Source: Halopseudomonas xinjiangensis (GTDB lineage Bacteria > Pseudomonadota > Gammaproteobacteria > Pseudomonadales > Pseudomonadaceae). From it: DNA of 64,000 bases. The stretch lies in assembly GCF_900104945.1 (NCBI RefSeq), contig NZ_LT629736.1:372001-436000 (forward strand). The letters run 5' to 3'. Of the stretch, positions 18,199-31,508 are shown one piece after another; position 1 is the first letter of the stretch; each line of letters begins with the position of its first letter. Under the pieces are notes generated by a model. That model did not search any database. It was not told where the DNA came from and worked only from the letters and a program-made list of their open reading frames with translations. Made by a program: the position numbers and the translations under genes.

Positions 18199-18206
18199 CC
18201 GCCGCC
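18183..18206. other. GC-rich hairpin between waaA and the TolC-like gene
   Basis: A perfect 9-bp stem (GGCGGCGGT / ACCGCCGCC) with a 6-base loop covers the end of waaA and sits between two convergent stop codons. No T run follows on either strand, so it is not a canonical terminator, but it could slow polymerase from both sides. Confidence 0.35.
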
Positions 18207-18212
18207 AGTCGG

Positions 18213-21881
<3,669 letters not shown>

Positions 21882-22006
21882 CGGGTTGCCGAGCGTGCCG
21901 AAGGTGTGCGAGTTTAGATTCAAAGACCGGCTCCGGGATGAGCGGCCTGTCGCGGATGATCTCGGCGCAGGTGCGCCGGGGTCAGACCACTTGGAGGCAG
22001 TTCATA

Positions 22007-22624
22007 TTGAAGACGTTCACCCGCAGCGATGTTGAGATTGTCAGCCGCGAATCCGGTTTCAGCGGATTCTATCGGTTGGATATTCTCAGGCTGCGTCATC
22101 GCCTGTTCGACGGCTCCTGGGGGCCGGAACTGCAAAGGGAATTGTTCGTTCGGCACGATGCAGTCTGCGTATTGCCCTATGACCCCTGGGAAGACAGCGT
22201 GGTGCTGATTGAGCAGGTGCGGATCGGGGCGCTGGATAAAAGCGAGCGTCCCTGGATGATCGAGCTGGTTGCCGGCCTGATCGACAAGGACGAATCGCCG
22301 GAAACCGTAGCCCATCGCGAAGCGCAAGAGGAGGCAGGCATCGAGCTGGTCTCGCTGGCGCCGATCACCCGCTATTTCCCTTCGCCGGGCGGCAGCGACG
22401 AGCTCGTGTATCTGTATTACGGCCTCGTCGACAGCCGCGGGGCCGGCGGGATCCATGGCTTGGCTGAAGAAGGCGAAGATATCCGCGTCAGTGTCTGGTC
22501 GCGTGAGGAAGCGCTCGCCGCGGTCGAGAATGGTTTGATCGACAATGCTGCGACGATCATCGCCTTGCAATGGCTAGGCCTGCATGCCGACCGGCTCCGC
22601 CGTGAAGCAGGGGAGCGGCCGTGA
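22007..22624 (+). CDS. nudF: ADP-ribose pyrophosphatase (Nudix)
   Basis: The 205-residue enzyme hydrolyses ADP-ribose to AMP and ribose 5-phosphate. It has an N-terminal dimerisation part and the Nudix box G90-x5-E-x7-R-E-x2-E-E-x-G (90-111: GLIDKDES..., REAQEEAG). I chose the TTG at 22007 because it has GGAG ten bases upstream and gives the length usual for Pseudomonas NudF; there is no ATG close by. The longer frame overlaps the end of thiC and adds residues without family resemblance. It is coupled to the DUF1249 gene by overlap and forms, with cpdA, a set conserved in gammaproteobacteria. Confidence 0.92.
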   Translation: MKTFTRSDVEIVSRESGFSGFYRLDILRLRHRLFDGSWGPELQRELFVRHDAVCVLPYDPWEDSVVLIEQVRIGALDKSERPWMIELVAGLIDKDESPETVAHREAQEEAGIELVSLAPITRYFPSPGGSDELVYLYYGLVDSRGAGGIHGLAEEGEDIRVSVWSREEALAAVENGLIDNAATIIALQWLGLHADRLRREAGERP

Positions 22625-23076
22625 TGATCGCACGCAAGCCGCGTTACCGGGTCGATCTGTCCGAACTGCAAGCGATCTGCGAAGCCAACTATTTTCGTCT
22701 TTCCCGACTGATGCCGGGCATGGCGGTGCAGGACGAACTGCGGATTCGCGTCGATAGCGGTGACGGTGCGCCGCAAACATTGACACTGCGTATCCTCGAG
22801 CGCTGCCGCTATACGTCCACACTGCAGCTGGTTCACGAGCGCCGTCACGATTGGCTCGCTCCGCCGAGCATGGAAGTGCGGCTCTACCATGACGCGCATA
22901 TGGCTGAGGTGGTGGCCGCCTACAATCGGCGCCGTTTTCGCGGCGTCTACCCGTACCCCAATGAGCAGATGTTGCAGCCGGACGAAAAGTACCAACTCAA
23001 CAGCTTTCTCGGGGAGTGGCTCGGCTACTGTCAGCGGTACGGGCAGAGCGACGAGCTGGTGATGTTCAATCCCTGA
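22621..23076 (+). CDS. DUF1249 family protein
   Basis: The 151-residue soluble protein belongs to the DUF1249 family (YqiB of E. coli). It has the pattern RYRVDLSELQAICEANYFRLSRLMP near the start, common to the family, and a C-terminal EKYQLNSFLGEWLGYC segment. Its biochemical function is not known. It begins at a GTG that overlaps the nudF stop; the next codon is an ATG, so either may be used. In E. coli the order nudF-yqiB-cpdA-yqiA-parE is the same, so this is a conserved neighbourhood. Confidence 0.9.
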   Translation: MMIARKPRYRVDLSELQAICEANYFRLSRLMPGMAVQDELRIRVDSGDGAPQTLTLRILERCRYTSTLQLVHERRHDWLAPPSMEVRLYHDAHMAEVVAAYNRRRFRGVYPYPNEQMLQPDEKYQLNSFLGEWLGYCQRYGQSDELVMFNP

Positions 23077-23175
23077 CATGTGCATGCGCTGGACCGCCGT
23101 GAACCAGTCACTGGATTCAGCTGACGCTCGCTGCCATGATAGCGGGCAGGAAAGGGACCAGGGAGCAGGCCGTCG

Positions 23176-23988
23176 ATGCCGCCGACCGTAGTCAACGAAG
23201 CTGATCACGTCTTCGTGATTCAGATCACCGATAGTCATCTGTTCGCCGACCCTGCGGCTCGCCTGTTGGGGCTGGATACGCATGCCAGTCTGGAGGCGGT
23301 GATCGATCAGGTGCTCGGCGATCAATCGTCCATGGATATCGTGCTGGCTACCGGTGACATTACCCAGGACGGCAGCGAGGGGGCTTACCAGCGGTTTCTG
23401 AATGCCGCCGCGCGTCTGCCTGCCGAGCATTACTGGATTCCCGGCAACCACGATGATGCCGTGATGATGGAGCGCATCGGCCGCACGGCCGGAGTGTGGG
23501 CTGACTGGGTCGATGCCGGCCAGTGGCGTATCGTCATGCTTGATTCCAGCGTTCAAGGCTCGGTTGCCGGTCGTCTGGGGGACGCCGAGTTCGAGCGCCT
23601 CGATGCCGCTTTGGCCAGTTCCGAGGGTCGACATGTCATGGTGTGCTTGCATCACCATCCGATATCCATCGGTAGCGACTGGATGGAACCGATTGGCCTG
23701 CGGGATGCGGGACGGCTGATGTCCCGGTTGGACGGCGCGCCAGAGGTTAAGGTGGTATTGTGGGGGCATATTCATCAGCAACTTGATGAGCAGTACGGGC
23801 ATCTCCGGCTGCTTGCTACACCCTCGACTTGCGTTCAGTTTGCCGAGCAGAGTACCGATTTTGCCACCGATACGCGTGCACCCGGTTACCGCTGGCTCAA
23901 GTTGTTCGACGATGGCCGCCTCGAAACCGGAGTGGTACGACTTCCGGCTGGTGCGTTTCTTCCCGAGGAAGGGGCGAGCGGTTACTGA
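23176..23988 (+). CDS. cpdA: 3',5'-cyclic-AMP phosphodiesterase
   Basis: The 270-residue calcineurin-type metallophosphoesterase hydrolyses cAMP to AMP. The metal-binding motifs occur in order: D-S-H-L (residues ~17-20), GDITQDGS (~57-64), GNHDD (~95-99), HHHP (~157-160) and GHIHQ (~197-201). The start ATG has GGGAG upstream at suitable distance. It is the third gene of the nudF group. In P. aeruginosa CpdA lowers cAMP, which acts through Vfr. The following 75 bases before parE hold no gene. Confidence 0.93.
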   Translation: MPPTVVNEADHVFVIQITDSHLFADPAARLLGLDTHASLEAVIDQVLGDQSSMDIVLATGDITQDGSEGAYQRFLNAAARLPAEHYWIPGNHDDAVMMERIGRTAGVWADWVDAGQWRIVMLDSSVQGSVAGRLGDAEFERLDAALASSEGRHVMVCLHHHPISIGSDWMEPIGLRDAGRLMSRLDGAPEVKVVLWGHIHQQLDEQYGHLRLLATPSTCVQFAEQSTDFATDTRAPGYRWLKLFDDGRLETGVVRLPAGAFLPEEGASGY

Positions 23989-24063
23989 TAATTTGTGGCA
24001 ACACCCCGCAGGCGCCGAGCTGGCTCCCCAGCAGGATCTTATCCAAGGATAATCAGACGATCT

Positions 24064-25959
24064 ATGTCCCAATCGACCTATAACGCCGACGCGCTCGAAG
24101 TACTCAGCGGCCTTGATCCGGTCCGTCGGCGCCCCGGCATGTATACCGACACGTCGCGCCCCAATCACCTTGCACAGGAAGTGATCGATAACAGCGTTGA
24201 CGAGGCTCTGGCTGGCCACGCCAGATCGATCAGCGTCATCCTGCATGCCGACAACGCGCTGGAAGTCAGTGACGACGGGCGCGGCATGCCCGTAGATATC
24301 CATCCTGAGGAAGGCGTCTCCGGCGTCGAGTTGATCCTCACGCGGTTGCACGCCGGCGGCAAATTCTCCAACAAGAATTATCAGTTTTCCGGCGGTCTGC
24401 ACGGGGTTGGTATTTCCGTGGTCAACGCCCTCTCACTGCGTGTGGAAGTGCGGGTAAAGCGTGACGGCCAGGAATACGCGGTCGCCTTCGAAAGCGGCGA
24501 AAAGGTCAGCGAGCTGGAAGTGGTTGGTACCGTTGGCAAGCGCAATACCGGCACCAGCGTGAAGTTCTGGCCCAACGGGGATTACTTCGATTCACCTCGT
24601 TTCAGCGTGACCCGCCTCAAGCATCTGTTGAAAGCCAAGGCGGTATTGTGCCCTGGGCTGCGCGTCGACTTCGATGACCGGCAAAACGGCGAACAGGTGA
24701 GCTGGTTCTACGAGGATGGGTTGCGCGACTACCTGATCGACGCCTGTTCGGAGTGGCCGCGACTGCCTGAGGAGCCGTTCACAGGCAGCTTGGCGGGGAG
24801 CAAGGAGGCGGTCGACTGGGCGGTGTCCTGGTTGCCCGAGGGCGGAGAACTGGTTCAGGAAAGCTACGTCAACCTCATCCCGACTGCGCAAGGCGGCACG
24901 CACGTGAACGGTCTGCGCTCGGGGCTGCTGGAGGCTATCCGGGAGTTTTGCGAGTTTCGTAATCTACTACCGCGCGGTGTGAAGCTGGCGCCGGAAGACG
25001 TCTGGGAGCGGGTTAGCTACGTTCTGTCCTTGAAAATGGCCGAGGCGCAGTTTTCCGGACAGACCAAGGAGCGTTTGTCGTCGCGCGAGTCGGCCGCCTT
25101 CGTTTCGGGTGTGGTCAAGGACGCTTTCAGCCTGTGGCTCAACCAGCACGCCGATATCGGCCAGCAGTTGGCCGAAATGGCGATCAACCATGCCAGCCGC
25201 CGACTGAAGGCTGGGAAGAAGATCGAGCGTAAGCGCATCACCCAGGGCCCGGCGCTCCCGGGCAAACTGGCCGATTGTGCCGGCCAGGACAGTCGCCGTT
25301 CAGAACTGTTTCTGGTCGAGGGCGATTCCGCTGGCGGTAGCGCCAAACAGGCGCGAGACAAGGAGTTTCAGGCGGTCATGCCGCTGCGCGGGAAGATACT
25401 TAACACCTGGGAAGTCGAATCCGGCCAGGTCCTGGCCTCGCAGGAAGTACACGACATCGCCGTCGCGATCGGCGTGGATCCGGGCTCGGAAGACCTCTCT
25501 CAGCTGCGCTACGGCAAGATATGTATCCTGGCCGACGCTGACTCCGACGGTCTGCACATTGCGACTCTGCTCTGCGCGCTGTTCGTTCGCCATTTCCGCA
25601 CCCTGGTCGAAGCAGGCCATGTATTCGTGGCGATGCCACCGCTGTACCGCCTGGACATTGGCAAGGAAACCTTTTACGCCCTGGACGATGCGGAGAAGCA
25701 GGGCGTGATCGACCGTATTCAGGCGGAAAACAAGCGCGGAAAGGTTCAGGTCACCCGCTTCAAGGGGTTGGGCGAGATGAATCCGCTGCAGCTTCGAGAA
25801 ACGACGATGGCGCCCGACACGCGACGCCTGGTTCAGCTGACGATCGAAGATCCCGTCGGGACCGAAGCATTGATGGATATGTTACTGGCCAAAAAGCGTT
25901 CGCCCGACCGCAAGCAGTGGCTGGAGGAAAAGGGCAACCTTGCCGAGGTTCTGTTGTGA
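24064..25959 (+). CDS. parE: DNA topoisomerase IV subunit B
   Basis: The 631-residue ATPase subunit pairs with ParC to decatenate daughter chromosomes. It begins with the GHKL ATP-binding domain (E-V-I-D-N-S-V-D-E at ~39-47, GLHGVGISVVNALS), then the transducer, and ends with the Toprim domain (EGDSAGGSAKQ, PLRGKILN, DADSDGLHI). The start is MSQSTYNADALEVL; the longer frame adds 23 residues overlapping the cpdA region. It overlaps the next gene by four bases (GTGA). Confidence 0.97.
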   Translation: MSQSTYNADALEVLSGLDPVRRRPGMYTDTSRPNHLAQEVIDNSVDEALAGHARSISVILHADNALEVSDDGRGMPVDIHPEEGVSGVELILTRLHAGGKFSNKNYQFSGGLHGVGISVVNALSLRVEVRVKRDGQEYAVAFESGEKVSELEVVGTVGKRNTGTSVKFWPNGDYFDSPRFSVTRLKHLLKAKAVLCPGLRVDFDDRQNGEQVSWFYEDGLRDYLIDACSEWPRLPEEPFTGSLAGSKEAVDWAVSWLPEGGELVQESYVNLIPTAQGGTHVNGLRSGLLEAIREFCEFRNLLPRGVKLAPEDVWERVSYVLSLKMAEAQFSGQTKERLSSRESAAFVSGVVKDAFSLWLNQHADIGQQLAEMAINHASRRLKAGKKIERKRITQGPALPGKLADCAGQDSRRSELFLVEGDSAGGSAKQARDKEFQAVMPLRGKILNTWEVESGQVLASQEVHDIAVAIGVDPGSEDLSQLRYGKICILADADSDGLHIATLLCALFVRHFRTLVEAGHVFVAMPPLYRLDIGKETFYALDDAEKQGVIDRIQAENKRGKVQVTRFKGLGEMNPLQLRETTMAPDTRRLVQLTIEDPVGTEALMDMLLAKKRSPDRKQWLEEKGNLAEVLL

Positions 25960-26999
25960 GTCGAGCTTGCTGCGCCTGGCTGCTGGCCAGTCTGCTGGCG
26001 ATACTGTGCTCACCTCTGGGTGCCTTCGAACGCGCACCCGAGCTCACCCTTGAAAAAGCCCTGCCGGTTGCCGGAATGAGCCGCGGCAATCTCTCCGGCA
26101 TGACCCGTTGCGACGGCCGCTGGCTTGCCGTCTCCGACCGGGTCGATGCCGATATTTTCGTCCTGCATGAAGAAGCGGGCCGCTGGCAGGCGGAGCCGGA
26201 ATCCTTTGTACTACCGCAAGGCAGACCGTCGACATTGCCCCTGCACCTTCAGGCCGGGGCATGGATTCGCAGCTTGAGCGGCCAGGCGATGGACTTCGAA
26301 GCGATCGCCTGTGACGATCGCGGCAATCGCTACCTGTTGAGTGAAAGCCTGCTCGGTGTACTGCAGCTTCCACCGCATGGCGATGTTGACTCCGCGACGC
26401 AGGCTACCGGGAAATGGATAGATCTCGGCGAAGCGTTCTATCAGCAGGGCGTGGATGCCGGCCTCTGGCAACAGACCAACGCTACGGCGGAGGGTCTGGC
26501 GGTTTCAGGCGATGGCGAGTCGATCTGGTTCGCTGCGGAGCGATTGTCGCGTGGACTGGTGCGGCTGCAGTGGCATGATGATCTCTGGCGTTGTCCAGTG
26601 GCCGGTTGCGTGCTGCTTGCCGAGCGACGCTATATGCCGGCCCAGCCTTTCGGGTCCGGTGTGCTTGCCCAGCAGATACTGTCTCTGGATTTCTCTGACC
26701 TCTACTACTGGCGCGACCGGCTCTGGACGCTCGAGCGCAACGAGCATCAGGTGTGCCGGCGACACCCGGTATCCGGTCAACGCGAGCGCTGCTGGTCATT
26801 TGCCGAAACCCTGCTGAGCCATCCCTACCTGTACCCGGACGCGCCATTCGGCGTGGCCGAAACGCTGTATATCGACGAAATGGGCGTGACGATCGGTCTG
26901 GATAACAACGGCAGGGCCCGTCTCGATGACGACACTGCGCCCTGGGTGTTCAGTTTCGCCCTGCCAGACGACTGGGAGACAGGATATAACCATGAATGA
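25956..26999 (+). CDS. Esterase-like-of-phytase domain protein, exported
   Basis: The 347-residue protein starts with a clear signal peptide (residues 1-23, CCAWLLASLLAILCSPLGA) and then a beta-propeller-like region resembling the 'esterase-like activity of phytase' family: repeated strands with NLSGMTRCDGRWLAVSD, DFEAIACDDRGNRYLLSE and NATAEGLAVSGDGESIWFAAE. It should be periplasmic. The start is GTG, overlapping the parE stop; an open frame further upstream lies within parE. It sits between parE and parC with a retropepsin-like gene, an arrangement seen in pseudomonads. The substrate is unknown. Confidence 0.8.
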   Translation: MSRACCAWLLASLLAILCSPLGAFERAPELTLEKALPVAGMSRGNLSGMTRCDGRWLAVSDRVDADIFVLHEEAGRWQAEPESFVLPQGRPSTLPLHLQAGAWIRSLSGQAMDFEAIACDDRGNRYLLSESLLGVLQLPPHGDVDSATQATGKWIDLGEAFYQQGVDAGLWQQTNATAEGLAVSGDGESIWFAAERLSRGLVRLQWHDDLWRCPVAGCVLLAERRYMPAQPFGSGVLAQQILSLDFSDLYYWRDRLWTLERNEHQVCRRHPVSGQRERCWSFAETLLSHPYLYPDAPFGVAETLYIDEMGVTIGLDNNGRARLDDDTAPWVFSFALPDDWETGYNHE

Positions 27000-27531
27000 G
27001 CCGCCGGTACGCGAAACGCGCCGAGTTGGAACGGTCATGCTCATCCTGGCCTGGGTCGTAGGTCTGGGACTCGCGGCCCTTTGGTTCTCAGGGGTCGAAC
27101 AGGCCCAGCGCAATCCGAATCAGAACCCTGATTCGCGAGTAACCGACGAGATGGTGGAAGTGCGGCTGGAGGACAACCGCAACGGGCACTATGTGCTCAG
27201 CGGAGAGATCAACGACGTGATGGTGACCCTGCTGCTGGATACCGGGGCGACCATGGTAGCCGTCCCGGCCGAGTTGGCAGGCGATCTGGCCTTGAAGCGT
27301 GGCCCGGCCTTCATGGTCAGCACCGCGAACGGCATGGCCGAGAGCTACCGCACCCGCATCGACACCCTGCGCATCGGCGATATCCAGTTGCGCGACGTCG
27401 ATGCGGCGATCGTACCCGGGATGGGCGGAAATGAAGTATTGCTGGGCATGACTGCCCTGCGACAGCTGGACTTTACCCAGCGCGGCGGAGAGCTTGTGCT
27501 GAGACAAACTTTGACAGAGACCAACCGATGA
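26992..27531 (+). CDS. Membrane-anchored retropepsin-like aspartic protease
   Basis: The 179-residue protein has one N-terminal membrane segment (about 13-33) and a periplasmic clan AA aspartic protease domain. The catalytic motif is [13 protein letters not shown], with D83-T-G. The second conserved segment [12 protein letters not shown] near the end is typical of the TIGR02281-type family of gammaproteobacteria. The single domain implies a homodimer. The start overlaps the previous stop (ATGAATGA) and its own stop overlaps parC, so the four genes parE to parC are probably co-transcribed. Natural substrates are not known to me. Confidence 0.88.
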   Translation: MNEPPVRETRRVGTVMLILAWVVGLGLAALWFSGVEQAQRNPNQNPDSRVTDEMVEVRLEDNRNGHYVLSGEINDVMVTLLLDTGATMVAVPAELAGDLALKRGPAFMVSTANGMAESYRTRIDTLRIGDIQLRDVDAAIVPGMGGNEVLLGMTALRQLDFTQRGGELVLRQTLTETNR

Positions 27532-29780
27532 GTGACAGCCTGGACCTGAGCATGGAAGGCGTAGAACGCCGCTCGCTATCCTCGTTCACCGAGGAGGCGT
27601 ACCTCAACTATTCGATGTACGTGATCATGGACCGCGCGCTGCCGCATATCGGCGACGGCCTGAAGCCGGTACAACGGCGGATCATCTACGCGATGAGTGA
27701 GCTGGGGCTGTCAGCGACGTCGAAGCACAAGAAGTCGGCGCGCACGGTGGGTGACGTACTCGGCAAATATCATCCGCATGGCGATTCGGCCTGTTACGAA
27801 GCCATGGTGCTCATGGCTCAACCATTTTCCTATCGGTATCCGCTGGTCGATGGTCAGGGAAACTGGGGTGCGCCTGACGATCCCAAATCCTTCGCCGCCA
27901 TGCGCTATACCGAAGCAAGGTTGGCCCGTTACAGCGAGGTGCTGCTCAGCGAGCTGGGACAGGGCACCGTCGATTGGCAACCGAACTTCGACGGCACCAT
28001 GGACGAGCCGATGGTCCTGCCGGCGCGGCTGCCCAACCTGTTGCTCAACGGCACCACGGGGATCGCGGTGGGTATGGCCACCGACGTCCCACCGCACAAC
28101 CTGCGAGAGGTCGCAGCAGCCTGCGTTCGCCTGTTGGACGAGCCCGGCGCAGGGCTCGACGAGCTGTGCGAGCATATCCAGGGGCCCGACTTCCCGACCG
28201 AGGCGGAAATCATCACGCCGCGCCAGGATCTGCTCAAGATCTATGCGACGGGACGCGGCTCGGTCCGTTGCCGCGCAGTCTGGATCAAGGAAGAGGGCGA
28301 AGTCGTGGTGACGGCGTTGCCCCATCAGGTTTCAGGGTCTCGCATCCTAGAACAGATAGCGAGCCAGATGCAGGCCAAAAAGCTGCCCATGGTCGCGGAT
28401 TTGCGCGACGAATCGGACCATGAAAATCCAACCCGGATCGTTATCGTGCCGCGGTCCAACCGGGTCGACCTGGAAGACCTGATGCAGCATTTGTTCGCCA
28501 CCACCGACCTGGAAACCAGCTATCGGGTCAATCTGAACGTGATCGGCACCGATGGCCGCCCCGCGGTAAAGGATTTGCGCGGCATGCTCAGCGAATGGCT
28601 CGGCTTCCGCGTCGCTACGGTGCGCCGACGCTTGCAGTACAGGCTGGACAAGGTGCTGGCCCGGCTGCATTTGCTCGAAGGTCTGCTCGTCGCTTTGCTG
28701 AACATTGATGAAGTCATTCATATCATTCGCACCGAGGAAGAGCCGCGCGCAGAGTTGATGTCGCGCTTCGGCCTTACCGAAGTTCAGGCAGACTACATTC
28801 TCGATACCCGCTTGAGGCAGCTGGCCCGTCTCGAAGAGATGAAAATTCGTGGCGAGCAGGACGCGCTAGCTGTCGAGCGTGATCAGCTGCAGAAAGTCCT
28901 GGGCAGCGAAAAACTGCTGCGCAACAAGGTACGCGATGAACTGATCGCTGATGCCGAGACCTACGGCGATGATCGCCGCTCGCCGCTGGTGGAGCGTGCC
29001 GAAGCCCGAGCCCTGTCCGAGACCGAGCTGGTGCCGAATGAGCCTGTCACGGTGGTGCTGTCGGAAAAGGGCTGGGTGCGCTGCGCCAAGGGACACGACG
29101 TCGATGGCCTGGCGCTGTCGTACAAGGCCGGAGACAGTTTTCTCGCCCAGTCGGCCGGCAGGACCAACCAGCAGGCGGTGTTCATCGATTCTACTGGGCG
29201 CAGTTATTCTCTACCGGCGCACTCGCTGCCCTCTGCGCGAGGCCAGGGAGAGCCGCTCACCGGCCGCCTCAGTCCCCCACCCGGCGCGAGTTTCGAAAGC
29301 GTGCTGGTGCCAGAAGAGCAGTCGCTGTATCTGCTGGCCTCGGATGCCGGCTATGGCTTCGTGGTGCAGGGCGCTGATCTGCAGGCCAAGAACAAGAATG
29401 GCAAGGCACTGCTCAGCGTACCCGAAGGCGGGAAGGTGATGGCGCCGGTGCCGATCGGCCAGCGGGATACCGATCAGGTCGTGGCGCTCTCGAACGAAGG
29501 ACGTCTGCTTGTCTTCCCTGTGGCGGATCTACCGCAGCTGTCCAAGGGCAAGGGCAACAAGATCCTTTCGGTGCCTTCGGCTCGTGTGCGCAACCGTGAA
29601 GAGTTCATTTTGGCGCTGACAGTACTACCGGCGAATGCCAATCTGGTGCTCAGTGCCGGAAAGCGGACGCTGACCCTCCGGCCTTCCGACCTCGAGCACT
29701 ACCGTGGCGAGCGGGGCCGCCGCGGCAACAAGCTGCCACGGGGATTTCAGAAAGTCGATTCGGTAAGCGTGGACGGTTGA
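27528..29780 (+). CDS. parC: DNA topoisomerase IV subunit A
   Basis: The 750-residue subunit makes the double-strand break. The winged-helix region contains [15 protein letters not shown] with Ser87 and Glu91, the quinolone-resistance positions, both in the susceptible-type state, and the catalytic Tyr in [11 protein letters not shown] (Y127). The C-terminal part (about 500-740) is the beta-pinwheel domain. The start overlaps the protease stop by four bases. It converges with the AhpA-like gene 18 bases downstream. Confidence 0.97.
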   Translation: MSDSLDLSMEGVERRSLSSFTEEAYLNYSMYVIMDRALPHIGDGLKPVQRRIIYAMSELGLSATSKHKKSARTVGDVLGKYHPHGDSACYEAMVLMAQPFSYRYPLVDGQGNWGAPDDPKSFAAMRYTEARLARYSEVLLSELGQGTVDWQPNFDGTMDEPMVLPARLPNLLLNGTTGIAVGMATDVPPHNLREVAAACVRLLDEPGAGLDELCEHIQGPDFPTEAEIITPRQDLLKIYATGRGSVRCRAVWIKEEGEVVVTALPHQVSGSRILEQIASQMQAKKLPMVADLRDESDHENPTRIVIVPRSNRVDLEDLMQHLFATTDLETSYRVNLNVIGTDGRPAVKDLRGMLSEWLGFRVATVRRRLQYRLDKVLARLHLLEGLLVALLNIDEVIHIIRTEEEPRAELMSRFGLTEVQADYILDTRLRQLARLEEMKIRGEQDALAVERDQLQKVLGSEKLLRNKVRDELIADAETYGDDRRSPLVERAEARALSETELVPNEPVTVVLSEKGWVRCAKGHDVDGLALSYKAGDSFLAQSAGRTNQQAVFIDSTGRSYSLPAHSLPSARGQGEPLTGRLSPPPGASFESVLVPEEQSLYLLASDAGYGFVVQGADLQAKNKNGKALLSVPEGGKVMAPVPIGQRDTDQVVALSNEGRLLVFPVADLPQLSKGKGNKILSVPSARVRNREEFILALTVLPANANLVLSAGKRTLTLRPSDLEHYRGERGRRGNKLPRGFQKVDSVSVDG

Positions 29781-29798
29781 AGCAGAACAGCGATCCGA

Positions 29799-31361
29799 TC
29801 AGTCGGAGCGCTGGCTGTAGAGCTGGTTAAGGTTGCGTTCGAGCAACGTTTGGTACGGCTCGTTCAGACGCTCCACGCAGTAGGTGCCCGGCTGGCTGGC
29901 CAGCTTGCGGATGACGGCGCGGTCGCGGGTCGGTGTCTGGCCTGCAAGCGAAGCGTCCAGCAACAGCAAGTTGCGACTGAACTGTAGCAGCTCGAGCATA
30001 CGCGCAGAATGCCCATCAGCATCAGCTTCAGCATTCCCTGCCTCCGAATCAGTAGGCGTCTGCTCGCTCTGGCCCATCGCAAGCTGCAGATAGAGGTTGA
30101 TGCCCGTATCGGAAATGCCCACCTGCAGTTCGTGCCCCAGAACGCGTAACAGCTCGCCACAACTCAATGCGCGAGTCAGCTCTTCCGAATCAGCTGCTTC
30201 GTCCGGCTGGAAGGCCAGTACGCTCGTACCATCGTCGAGCACTGTCAGGTCGGCATCATAAATTTCGCTGGCCTGGCGGACCTGCAGGCGGTAGCGCTCC
30301 AGCAGGGTCATCAACCGCGGCCGGGGAAGGCGGCGTAGCCCTTCCAGGTTGCCCAGGCGTACCGCCAACAGACTATTTACTGGTGAGCGCGATTGCGGCT
30401 CCTCGCTTTCTGCGCGCTCTGCGACGACCGTGTGAACGGTGTCCGCCTGCTCGGGTGCAATCTCGTCATCAACTTCGCTTGGTTTGCTGTCTTCGCCCTC
30501 TTCGTCATCGGCGACTACGGCATGGGTCGGCGGCTGCTCTGGTTCGGTAGTCTCCAGATCTGCGGGCTCAGCCGGCATGGGCACTGGCGAAATAGTGGCC
30601 GAATCGAGTTCATCGATAGGAGACTCGACCGGCTCGGGGGTTTCAGGTACCGGCATGTCGACAATCCGGCGCTCTCCGAGACGGCGAGCAAGATCGCCGA
30701 TTTCATCCTTTCGTTGCGAGCCGGGGACCTCCTGGCCGGAATCACCCTGCCAGTTGCCCAGCGCTACCAGTACGCGGCGGAGTCTCAGGGCGAGCCGCCA
30801 AGCGACGAGCCCGGCAATGAGCGCGACACCGAAGATGCTGAGCAACAGCAGGCGCAACAGATCGCGAGCCGGACCGCTGAACGGCTCCGCAGCCAGACCC
30901 AAGTGCAGCTGGCCAGTAACAGCATCCTGGTAATGAATGGCCGAGGTGAAACGACCCTCACCAGGTGCCAGTCGGTCCTGGGCCGTACGTTGCCCGGCTT
31001 CGGCCACGACACGGTTGTCGAGCGTATAGACCGCTGCATGCTCGATCAGCGGGTTTTGGTCCCACTGCGCGAGGATGATGTTCAGACTCAGGTTGTCATT
31101 GGCTGCCATCGGCTCCGCCACCGAAGCGGCTACCTGACGGGCGAGTTCCTGTCCTACGGCATCGGTCTGGCTCGCGATGTCCTGCTTGAGCTTCACGTAC
31201 CCCAGACCGAGCGAGAGGGCCAGTACGGCAACCAGCGGCAGGACCGCCAACAACACCAGTGTTCCGGTGAGGCGTACGCTTTTGCCTTTGAGCGAGGCGT
31301 AGGAGCGAAGGAAGAGATTATCGGAAGCGGGCGATGAGCGATTCAAGACGTGACTCGGCAT
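29799..31361 (-). CDS. AhpA/YtjB-like inner-membrane protein
   Basis: The 520-residue protein has two membrane segments, about 33-60 and 168-188, flanking a periplasmic domain with DNLSLNIILAQWDQNPLIEHAAVYTLDNRVVAEAG, which resembles the AhpA/YtjB (SMP) family. A short HAMP-like segment follows. The region around 230-320 is strongly acidic and proline-rich (low complexity). The C-terminal part (about 330-520) is a cytoplasmic alpha-helical domain that I do not recognise. It is transcribed divergently from serB; in E. coli ytjB is also next to serB. The start has no clear ribosome-binding site. Function is unknown; a sensor-like role is only an inference. Confidence 0.72.
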   Translation of the reverse strand: MPSHVLNRSSPASDNLFLRSYASLKGKSVRLTGTLVLLAVLPLVAVLALSLGLGYVKLKQDIASQTDAVGQELARQVAASVAEPMAANDNLSLNIILAQWDQNPLIEHAAVYTLDNRVVAEAGQRTAQDRLAPGEGRFTSAIHYQDAVTGQLHLGLAAEPFSGPARDLLRLLLLSIFGVALIAGLVAWRLALRLRRVLVALGNWQGDSGQEVPGSQRKDEIGDLARRLGERRIVDMPVPETPEPVESPIDELDSATISPVPMPAEPADLETTEPEQPPTHAVVADDEEGEDSKPSEVDDEIAPEQADTVHTVVAERAESEEPQSRSPVNSLLAVRLGNLEGLRRLPRPRLMTLLERYRLQVRQASEIYDADLTVLDDGTSVLAFQPDEAADSEELTRALSCGELLRVLGHELQVGISDTGINLYLQLAMGQSEQTPTDSEAGNAEADADGHSARMLELLQFSRNLLLLDASLAGQTPTRDRAVIRKLASQPGTYCVERLNEPYQTLLERNLNQLYSQRSD

Positions 31362-31409
31362 TGGACGATGGCGGCCTGCGCCCGGAAAGCGCCGGCCGGA
31401 AAGCCTTGC

Positions 31410-31438
31410 AGTATAGCCCCTTCACCTGTGTGTAAAAA
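31410..31438 (-). promoter_or_regulatory. Putative sigma-70 promoter for the AhpA-like gene
   Basis: Read on the minus strand there is TTTTTACA followed after about 15-17 bases by TATACT (31410-31415), 49 bases before the start codon. Both hexamers are near consensus. On the plus strand a TAGAAT at 31473-31478 may be the -10 box of serB, but it has no good -35. Confidence 0.4.
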
Positions 31439-31508
31439 GGCGTGACGCTGTAAGCGCGGATGTATTTACAGGTAGAATACGGCACCTGATTCGCTGTTGG
31501 AGCCCGTC

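Noticed and set aside
22417-24402. 661-codon open frame on the minus strand opposite nudF, the DUF1249 gene, cpdA and the start of parE
   Set aside because: All four plus-strand genes have clear family motifs. The minus-strand translation shows no domain, and long antisense frames are common in GC-rich coding DNA.
27786-27800. Quinolone-resistance change in parC
   Set aside because: Ser87 and Glu91 are both the susceptible-type residues, so there is no sign of a resistance mutation.
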